From: Bacillota bacterium
Lineage (GTDB): Bacteria > Bacillota > Clostridia > Christensenellales > Aristaeellaceae
Assembly: GCA_023425025.1 (NCBI GenBank)
Contig: JAFADG010000016.1
Span: 62,001 to 126,000, forward strand
Direction: 5' to 3'
Length of the DNA: 64,000 bases
In this document: positions 57,916 through 64,000 of the stretch, one piece after another
Numbering within the stretch: the first letter of the stretch is position 1
Layout of the letters: every line of letters starts with the position of its first letter
The notes under the pieces: generated by a model
The model's input: the letters and a program-made list of their open reading frames with translations, nothing else
Database searches by the model: none
Told to the model about the DNA's origin: nothing
Translations under genes and position numbers: made by a program

Positions 57916-59934
57916 TTATTCTTCTCCACCCTCGCCCAGGCCCGTGCGGCTGCGGTGGGAGGTGGCCGGCGGAACCTCCGGAACGCCCTCCGGTATGCCG
58001 TCCTGTAAGGTGGGAGGCAAGGGCTCGTCGTTTTTCTTTGCCGGCTTGCGGTGCTTGAGGGGCGCTTTTTTGTTGGCCTCCTCCTGCAGCTGCTGCATGT
58101 CGGAAAGGGATTCAAGCGCATGGTCCGCCTGGTTTTTCTTCATATGCCTGGGAGGCCGGGAGGGAGCGCCGGTGTAATCTGCCTCCGCCGAGGCATTTTC
58201 CTTTTGTCCGGCGCCGCTCTTTTTCGCGGCCTTGTGCTCTTTGATGCGTTCAGATATTGCCAGCTTCTCCGCCTTTTCCTTTTCTTTTTTCACTTCGTCC
58301 TGTTTCTTTGCCTTTTCCGCTTTGGCCTGTTCCTTGGCGTTTACCGATTCTATCTGGGTCTGGGCAGCTGCCTTGCCAAGTGTCGTCTCAAACTCCTCTT
58401 TTTCTGCCTGGGCCGTCTTTTGCGCCTGCTCTCTTTCCTTGCGATCCGCTGCTTCCAATTGCGTCCGCTCCTTCATGGCGGCCTCCGCCGCTGCGTGGTC
58501 CCGAAGCAAATCATCATACAATCGGATGTATTCCTTGGCCGAATGGGTCCAGCTGTAGTCGCCCTCCATGCCGCGCTTCATCAGCACGCGCCAGACATCC
58601 TTCTTCTCCCTGTAGTAGCGCAGCGCCCGCCGGATGGTTGCGAGCATATCATGGGCGTTGTAGTTGAAGAAGGTAAAGCCGTTGCCTTCTTCGGTATACT
58701 TGTTGTAGGAAAGCACCGTGTCGCGCAGGCCGCCGGTTTCGCGCACGACGGGCACCGTGCCGTAGCGCAGGCTCATCATCTGGCTCAGGCCGCAGGGCTC
58801 AAACTGCGAGGGCATCAAAAATAGGTCCGCGCCGGCGTAGATGCGGTGGGCCAGGGCGTGATCCATGGTAAAGCGCGCGGCCACCCGGCCGGGGTACTGC
58901 TGCTCCGCCCAGGAGAAAAGGTCCACATACCGGCCGTCCCCCATGCCCAATACCGCCAGCTGCACGTCTTCTCCCAGGATATCGGTGATCACGTAATCGA
59001 GCAGGTCCAGGCCCTTTTGATTGCTGAGCCGGCCCACCATGCCAATCAGCGGCACATCGGGCTTCACTTCCAGGCCCAATTGCTCCTGCAGGGCGCGCTT
59101 GCAGGCGATTTTGCCGTTCAGGTCATCGGGCGTATACGGCGCGGCGATGTAGGGATCGCTGTCCGGGTCGTATTCCTGCACGTCGATGCCGTTCAAGATG
59201 CCGCTTAATACATTGTGCCGGGCGCGCAGCAGGCCGTCCAACCGCTCGCCGTAGTAGGCGGTTTGAATCTCCTGGGCATAACTGAAGCTGACGGTGGTGA
59301 TGCGGTCGGCGTACACCAGCGCGGACTTTAAAAAGTTGGCGCTGCCGTAGCATTCCAGCTTGTCGGAGGTGAACAGGCTGTCGCCAAGGCCCAGCACATC
59401 CTGCACGTCCTTGATACCAAAGATGCCCTGGTACTGCAGGTTGTGGATGGTGAACACCGTCTGGATGGGATGATAGGAGGGCAGATGGTCATACTGAATG
59501 CGTAAAAGTGCCGGGATCATGCCCGACTGCCAGTCGTGGGCGTGAATGATATCCGGCCAGAAATTCAATAGCGGCAGCGCATTGAGGACCGCACGGTTGA
59601 AAAAGCCGAAGCGCTCATACTCGTCGCCCCCCAGGCCGTACACATAGGGCCGGTCGAAATAGTACTTGTTGTCCACAAAGTAATAGGTAACGCCGCCCAT
59701 CGTAAGTTCCTCGATGCCGCAGTACTGGCGGCGCCAGCCCAGCAGCACCTCAAAATCGGTGGCGTGGGTCATTTGCGTTTGGTACTCCTTGGGGATCACG
59801 GTATACATGGGCAGCATGACCCGCACGTCGTGCCCGGCCTTTGCCAGCACCGGCGCCAGCGCGCCAACCACATCGGCCAGGCCGCCGGTTTTGCAAAAGG
59901 GTACGCATTCGCTGGCGGTAAAGAGAATTTTCAT
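57916..59934 (-). CDS. glgA: Glycogen synthase with long charged C-terminal extension
   Basis: A 672-residue protein. Residues 1-478 are a complete GT5 glycogen synthase using ADP-glucose: the ADP-glucose lysine motif KTGGLADV at 15-22, GMVGRLSNQKGLDLL, and the C-terminal active-site segment MPSQFEPCGLSQMMSLRYGT. Family members end about there. Here 194 more residues follow: a Lys/Glu/Ala/Gln-rich predicted coiled coil (about 485-575) and a Pro-rich, basic end. The extension has no recognisable domain. AAGGAGG precedes ATG 59934. It is the last gene of the glgB-glgC-glgD-glgA set. Confidence 0.93.
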   Translation of the reverse strand: MKILFTASECVPFCKTGGLADVVGALAPVLAKAGHDVRVMLPMYTVIPKEYQTQMTHATDFEVLLGWRRQYCGIEELTMGGVTYYFVDNKYYFDRPYVYGLGGDEYERFGFFNRAVLNALPLLNFWPDIIHAHDWQSGMIPALLRIQYDHLPSYHPIQTVFTIHNLQYQGIFGIKDVQDVLGLGDSLFTSDKLECYGSANFLKSALVYADRITTVSFSYAQEIQTAYYGERLDGLLRARHNVLSGILNGIDVQEYDPDSDPYIAAPYTPDDLNGKIACKRALQEQLGLEVKPDVPLIGMVGRLSNQKGLDLLDYVITDILGEDVQLAVLGMGDGRYVDLFSWAEQQYPGRVAARFTMDHALAHRIYAGADLFLMPSQFEPCGLSQMMSLRYGTVPVVRETGGLRDTVLSYNKYTEEGNGFTFFNYNAHDMLATIRRALRYYREKKDVWRVLMKRGMEGDYSWTHSAKEYIRLYDDLLRDHAAAEAAMKERTQLEAADRKEREQAQKTAQAEKEEFETTLGKAAAQTQIESVNAKEQAKAEKAKKQDEVKKEKEKAEKLAISERIKEHKAAKKSGAGQKENASAEADYTGAPSRPPRHMKKNQADHALESLSDMQQLQEEANKKAPLKHRKPAKKNDEPLPPTLQDGIPEGVPEVPPATSHRSRTGLGEGGEE

Positions 59935-60257
59935 GATATGTGAACCTCCTTTTGGGAGCGGTAGTCAGGCTTATGAAGGGGCGATTGACTGGGTGATGAA
60001 GCCGCTTTCCGGATCAGTGTTTGAATTTAATCTTCCGTTAATACTGGGATTTTCAAGGGATATATTCCATCTGGCTCAATCGTCACGCTGCTTCGCTAAC
60101 CAATCCTCAGTCAGCTTCGCTGACAGCTCCTTTCAAAAGGAGCCTTGCTCGCATCGCTTGTTTCGCCAGCCTCCTGCGCACTGACCTTTTCCGCCACTGG
60201 CGGGGTCAGCGCTACGGAGCCTTGAACGGAGAGTCCGGGGAGGCAGAGCCTCCCTGG
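59935..60257. repeat. 323-bp gap with stacked inverted repeats between glgD and glgA
   Basis: No gene is supported. Two perfect inverted repeats lie back to back: GTCAGC-TTC-GCTGAC (60110-60124) and GCTCCTTT-CA-AAAGGAGC (60126-60143). Similar hairpins (TCAGTCAGCTTCGCTGACAG, then GCTCC/GGAGC) occur as dispersed intergenic repeats in many Clostridia. More short inverted repeats follow to about 60255. The left part (59990-60060) is ordinary AT-rich spacer. Confidence 0.6.
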
Positions 60258-61379
60258 CTAAATAACAACCTTCTTGGCGATGACAATGGGGTACGCCGCG
60301 GGGCCGATGAGCCTGGCGTTGCGCTTGATGACCACCTGTTTATCCAGAATGCAGTTTTCCAGCTGCGCGCCGCTCATGATTTGCGTATCCTGCATGATAA
60401 TGCAGTTTTTTACCTGGGCGTCCGGGGCGATGCGCACGCCGCGGAAGATGACGCTGCTTTCCACATGGCCTTCAATGATGCAGCCGTCGGCCACCAGGGA
60501 ATTAATGATCTGGGCGTCGTCGCTGTACTTGGCGGGCATCTCGTCGCGGACCTTGGTATATACCGGCTTGTCGGGATCAAAAACCTGCTTGCGGACCTTG
60601 CTGTTTAACAGCGCCATGTTGCACTGGAAGTAGGCCTGTACCGAGTCCATACGCCACACCTGATCGGTATACAAGTGCCCCCTTACCTTCAACGTGCCTT
60701 CCCGGATCACCCGCTGCAGTACGTCACGGTTGAAGTCGTGGAAGCCGTGGGCCACGCCCTGGTCCACCAGCGAGCGCAAAAGCTCCCTGCGCATCAGGCA
60801 CACTTCCATCATTGTATTTTCGCATTTGGGCTCGGCGGGATCGATTTCCATGTCCAAAACGGCTCCATTCCTATCCACGGTCAGGTAGCAGCCGAAATCC
60901 CGGCGGCGCACGGCGGGATCTTTGGTATATAGCAGGGTGATGTCGGCGCCGCTTTCCCTGTGGCAGGCCACCATGTCCTCAAAATTGGCGTTGAAGACCA
61001 TGTTGCTGTTGCAAAGGATGATTTCCTCCTGCTTGCTGCGGGAAAGATAGCTGGCGTTGGAGCGAAGCGCGTCCAGCACGCCGCCGTACACGCCTACGTT
61101 GTCGCGGGTCAGAAAGGGCGGGAGAATAAACAGGCCGTCGTTCTTGCCGTGCAGGTCCCATTCCTTGCCCGAGCCTAGATGGTCCATCAGGCTGTGATAA
61201 TTCTTTTGCATAATGACGCCAACATTGCGTATGCCGCTGTTGACCATGCCGCTCAAAATGAAGTCGATCACCCGGTAACGCCCGGCCAGGGGCAGCGCGG
61301 CCACGGCGCGGGTAATGGTCAGTTCCCGCAAAAGCGCGTCATGCTCCCCGGTATAAATCATGCCCATAACATCTTTCAT
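60258..61379 (-). CDS. glgD: Glucose-1-phosphate adenylyltransferase-like subunit GlgD
   Basis: A 373-residue GlgD: the nucleotidyltransferase core is present (LPLAGRYRVIDFILSGMVNSGI), but the N-terminal pyrophosphorylase loop (GGxGxRL) of GlgC is missing, as is usual for GlgD, which acts as a modulatory subunit of the GlgC/GlgD complex. A left-handed beta-helix closes the protein (IIEGHVESSVIFRGVRI). ATG 61379 follows AAAGGAAG; a GTG at 61388 is also possible. It begins 18 bases after glgC. Confidence 0.92.
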   Translation of the reverse strand: MKDVMGMIYTGEHDALLRELTITRAVAALPLAGRYRVIDFILSGMVNSGIRNVGVIMQKNYHSLMDHLGSGKEWDLHGKNDGLFILPPFLTRDNVGVYGGVLDALRSNASYLSRSKQEEIILCNSNMVFNANFEDMVACHRESGADITLLYTKDPAVRRRDFGCYLTVDRNGAVLDMEIDPAEPKCENTMMEVCLMRRELLRSLVDQGVAHGFHDFNRDVLQRVIREGTLKVRGHLYTDQVWRMDSVQAYFQCNMALLNSKVRKQVFDPDKPVYTKVRDEMPAKYSDDAQIINSLVADGCIIEGHVESSVIFRGVRIAPDAQVKNCIIMQDTQIMSGAQLENCILDKQVVIKRNARLIGPAAYPIVIAKKVVI

Positions 61380-61397
61380 GGCATTCACTTCCTTTCA

Positions 61398-62585
61398 TTA
61401 CGGAACAGGGACACAATTCTCGACCTGCTCACCGGCCGAAACTTTTACCCCGGCGGGCAGCGACATGTTCTGGCCCACGACGGCGATGTCGCCCTCTTCT
61501 TCACCCACATGGCAGCCGGGGCCGATGACGGCGTTTTCGGCGATGATCGCGCGGCGGATCACCGCGCCGCGCTCGATGACGGCGTTTGGCATAACCACAC
61601 TGTCGATGATGCTGGCACCGGGCTGAACCGTGACGCCGGCGAACAAAACGGAATGCTGCACCTGGCCGTACACCTCGCAGCCCTCGGTGATCAGGCAGTC
61701 CTTCACATTGGCGCCTTTGGCCACAAAGTGGGGGGCCATGCCGGGGTTGCGGGCGTACACGCGCCACTTTTTGTCGTGCAGGTCAATGGGCATAGGCGTC
61801 TGCAAAAGGTCCATGTTGGCCTCCCACAGGCTTTCGATGGTGCCCACGTCCTTCCAGTAGCCGTCAAAGCTGTAGGCTACCAGCTTTTCGCCGTTTTGCA
61901 GCATGGCGGGAATGATGTTCTTGCCAAAGTCGTTGGAGGATTTTGTGTTCTTTTCATCCTCCAGCAGGTATTGACGCAGCTTCGCCCAGCTGAACACGTA
62001 CACGCCCATGCTGGCCTTGTTGTTCTTGGGCACCTTGGGCTTTTCCTCAAACTCCACGATCACGTCGTTTTCGTCCGTATTCATGATGCCAAAACGGCTG
62101 GCCTCGTTCCAGGGTACTTCGCGGACCGCGATGGTGATGTCGGCCTCCTGGCGAATGTGGTGATCCAGCATTTTGCCGTAGTCCATTTTGTAAATGTGGT
62201 CGCCGCTTAAAACCAGCACGTAGTCCGGTGAAAATTGCTCTATAAAGGAAATGTTTTGGAAGATGGCGTTGGCGGTGCCCCGGTACCACTCGCCCTGCTT
62301 GCCCTTGACGTAGGGGGGCAGCACAAACACGCCGCCGTTGAGCAAATCCAGGTCCCAGGGGGAACCGCTGCCGATGTAGGCGTTCAGCTCCAACGGCTGG
62401 TACTGGGTCAGCACGCCCACCACGTCGATGCCGCTGTTGGTGCAGTTGCTTAGCGGAAAGTCGATGATGCGGTACTTGCCGCCGTAGGGCACGGCGGGCT
62501 TTGCCATGTTCTTGGTCAGGATCCCCAGCCGGCTTCCCTGGCCCCCGGCCAGGAGCATGGCCACGCAGGTCTTTTTCTTCATCAT
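61398..62585 (-). CDS. glgC: Glucose-1-phosphate adenylyltransferase
   Basis: A 395-residue GlgC that makes ADP-glucose from glucose-1-phosphate and ATP, the committed step of glycogen synthesis. The catalytic loop MLLAGGQGSRLGILTKNMAK, the substrate motif VLSGDHIYKMDY and the sugar-binding region VEFEEKPKVPKN are intact; the C-terminal beta-helix carries the allosteric part. AGGAG stands ahead of the start (two adjacent ATGs at 62585 and 62582). It lies 7 bases after glgB. Confidence 0.95.
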   Translation of the reverse strand: MMKKKTCVAMLLAGGQGSRLGILTKNMAKPAVPYGGKYRIIDFPLSNCTNSGIDVVGVLTQYQPLELNAYIGSGSPWDLDLLNGGVFVLPPYVKGKQGEWYRGTANAIFQNISFIEQFSPDYVLVLSGDHIYKMDYGKMLDHHIRQEADITIAVREVPWNEASRFGIMNTDENDVIVEFEEKPKVPKNNKASMGVYVFSWAKLRQYLLEDEKNTKSSNDFGKNIIPAMLQNGEKLVAYSFDGYWKDVGTIESLWEANMDLLQTPMPIDLHDKKWRVYARNPGMAPHFVAKGANVKDCLITEGCEVYGQVQHSVLFAGVTVQPGASIIDSVVMPNAVIERGAVIRRAIIAENAVIGPGCHVGEEEGDIAVVGQNMSLPAGVKVSAGEQVENCVPVP

Positions 62586-62592
62586 GGGGATA

Positions 62593-64000
62593 TCACTCCT
62601 TTTTTGAAGTTGTCCCGGAGTATGGTAAGGGCTCGGTAGGTTTCCTGCCTGCCCGTGAATGGGGGAGGGATTCCATTTCTGATGGGGGGCTGGGATAGGG
62701 CGCCTCCGCCGGCGTTTTGGCCTGGATGTCCGGCGCAGGCTTTCGCTCTTTTATGGGCGGCAGAGGCACAGCCTGCTCCTGCTTGTCGTATTGAAAGTAC
62801 ACGCAGGAAAGGGGCGGAACGCAGACCTCGGCGGAGTAATCCAGCCCGTTCCATTTCATATCCTGCGCCGTTACGGTCCACGCGTTGTATTGGTTCGAGC
62901 CGCCAAACTCCGCCCGGTCGGTGTTGAAGATTTCCGCCAGCGTGCCGGGCATGGGCAGGCCGATGCGGTAAATGGGGTGAAAGACGGGGGTGAAGTTCAC
63001 CACGCTGACGATGGACCGGCCTTTTTTGTCGGTGCGGGCAAAGGCCACGACGCTGTTGTCGCTGTCGTTGACAGTCAGCCACGCAAAACCCTGCCATCCG
63101 TCCTCCACCTCATACAGGGCGGGCGTTTCACGGTAGAGCCTGTTCAACGCCTTTACGCAGGCAAGCACCTGGGGGTGCCGGTCGTACGCCAACAAAAACC
63201 AGTCCAGCTGGTCGTCGTATTTCCACTCGATAAAATGGGCGAATTCGCTGCCCATGAACAGCAGCTTCTTGCCGGGGTGGGCCATGGTGTAGCCGTACAG
63301 GGCTCTCAGCCCCGCGAATTTTTGCCACAGGTCTCCCGGATTCTTGTCCAGCAGCGAGTGTTTGCCGTGCACCACCTCATCGTGGGAGAAGGGCAGGATG
63401 TAGTTTTCGCTGAAGGCGTAAAACAGCGAAAAGGTGACCTTGTTATGGTGCCACTTGCGGTAAACGGGGTCCAGTTCTAGGTAGGAGAGGATGTCGTTCA
63501 TCCAGCCCATGTTCCACTTGAAGCCAAAGCCCAGGCCGCCCAAATAGGTGGGCCGCGTGACCATGGGATAGGCGGAGGATTCCTCGGCGATCATCATCAC
63601 GCCCGGAAACCTGGCGTACACCGTTTCATTGAGCCTGCGCAAAAAGGCGATGGCGTCGATATTCTCCCGACCGCCATAGGGGTTGGGCAGCCACTGCCCC
63701 GGCTCCCGGCAAAAGTCGTAGTAGAGCATGCTGCTTACCGCGTCCACCCGCAGCCCGTCGGCGTGGAAATATTCCAGCCAGAAGATGGCGTTGCTCAACA
63801 GAAAGCTGCATACCTCGCCCCGGCCAAAGTCGAACATGCAGGTGCCCCATTGGGGCATTTCTCCCCGCCTTTTATCGGGATGCTCGTACAGCGCCGTGCC
63901 GTCAAAGCGCCGAAGCCCTATTTCATCCCTGGGAAAATGGGCCGGCACCCAATCCAGTATCACGCCGATGTTGTTTTGATGGCACCGGTCAACAAAGGCC
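62593..64000 (-). CDS. glgB: 1,4-alpha-glucan branching enzyme (N-terminal part off-window)
   Basis: The frame runs off the right edge; about 470 residues of the C-terminal part are visible. GH13 motifs are present: region I NIGVILDWVPAHFP, region II with the nucleophile DGLRVDAVSSMLY, region III MMIAEESSAY with the acid/base Glu, and region IV FSHDEVVHGK. The C-terminal beta domain ends near CVYFQYDK. A Pro-rich tail of about 60 residues then follows (PLPPIKERKPAPDI), which is not usual for GlgB. It is the first gene of the operon visible here. Confidence 0.94.
   Translation of the reverse strand, partial: AFVDRCHQNNIGVILDWVPAHFPRDEIGLRRFDGTALYEHPDKRRGEMPQWGTCMFDFGRGEVCSFLLSNAIFWLEYFHADGLRVDAVSSMLYYDFCREPGQWLPNPYGGRENIDAIAFLRRLNETVYARFPGVMMIAEESSAYPMVTRPTYLGGLGFGFKWNMGWMNDILSYLELDPVYRKWHHNKVTFSLFYAFSENYILPFSHDEVVHGKHSLLDKNPGDLWQKFAGLRALYGYTMAHPGKKLLFMGSEFAHFIEWKYDDQLDWFLLAYDRHPQVLACVKALNRLYRETPALYEVEDGWQGFAWLTVNDSDNSVVAFARTDKKGRSIVSVVNFTPVFHPIYRIGLPMPGTLAEIFNTDRAEFGGSNQYNAWTVTAQDMKWNGLDYSAEVCVPPLSCVYFQYDKQEQAVPLPPIKERKPAPDIQAKTPAEAPYPSPPSEMESLPHSRAGRKPTEPLPYSGTTSKKE

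Overview
The window (about 57% G+C by eye) looks like a chromosomal segment of a spore-forming, Gram-positive member of the Clostridia, probably an uncultured or little-studied lineage. The signs are strong AGGAGG-type ribosome binding sites before nearly every gene, consensus TTGACA/TATAAT promoters, a Coat F-type spore coat protein, small Tyr/Cys/Pro-rich coat-like proteins, ECF sigma/anti-sigma pairs, and a glgB-glgC-glgD-glgA glycogen cluster of Firmicute type. No tRNA, rRNA, CRISPR array, insertion sequence or prophage block was seen.

Layout. 1-4 kb: end of a citrate-lyase-ligase-like gene, a flavodoxin, and a chemoreceptor followed at once by a small exported FMN-binding-domain protein. 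4-11.5 kb: a plus-strand run of small housekeeping or stress enzymes (creatininase-like amidohydrolase, HD phosphohydrolase, NUDIX, methyltransferase, hybrid histidine kinase, double GNAT, MarR-GNAT fusion with a palindromic operator on its promoter, nitroreductase). 11.6-14.2 kb: an ABC exporter operon (ATPase and two permeases). 14.3-25 kb: alarmone-hydrolase-like HD protein, a coat-like peptide, a methyltransferase-like protein, a PPOX-fold protein, a GGDEF cyclase, adenine deaminase, an XRE/small-protein divergent pair with two inverted-repeat operators, a DMT transporter with a histidine-rich tail, a two-lobed retropepsin-like protein and a CapA-family protein. 25-29 kb: a spore-surface-like island. 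It holds two Peptidase_G2-domain proteins, one carrying a collagen-like patch and thirteen YadA-head repeats, plus a Cys/Pro-rich protein. All three genes share a conserved upstream block, and between them sits a deletion remnant of an ABC exporter.

29-38 kb: an ECF sigma/anti-sigma pair faces a tandem array of five related exported genes made of a trypsin-like (HtrA-like) domain, fibronectin type III domains and, in some, an unrecognised C-terminal domain. Three keep the His-Asp-Ser triad; two have lost two or three of these residues. This protease/pseudoprotease array is the best candidate for an undescribed system here. 38-45.7 kb: XRE-membrane protein, VOC protein, a membrane glycosyltransferase fused to a DUF2141 domain and translationally coupled to a metallo-beta-lactamase/esterase fusion, an orphan holin, a second ECF/anti-sigma operon and the wreck of a third. 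45.9-55.5 kb: spore coat protein, GtrA, an APC permease with a divergent LysR regulator, DUF402 and HD proteins, a large membrane histidine kinase whose 3' end overlaps a convergent single-domain response regulator, and a peptidoglycan-binding-domain membrane protein. 55.6-57.8 kb: a TetR-ApbE-FMN-binding operon with two palindromic operator candidates. 57.9-64 kb: glycogen synthesis genes, in which both GlgA and GlgB carry unusual C-terminal extensions.

Two themes connect distant genes. (1) Protein flavinylation: two FMN-binding-domain proteins with ApbE target motifs and one ApbE. (2) Paralogue expansion followed by decay: ECF/anti-sigma pairs, ABC exporters, trypsin-FN3 proteins and Peptidase_G2 proteins all occur as intact copies beside broken ones. 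Functions are inferred from sequence recognition only; no database search was run.
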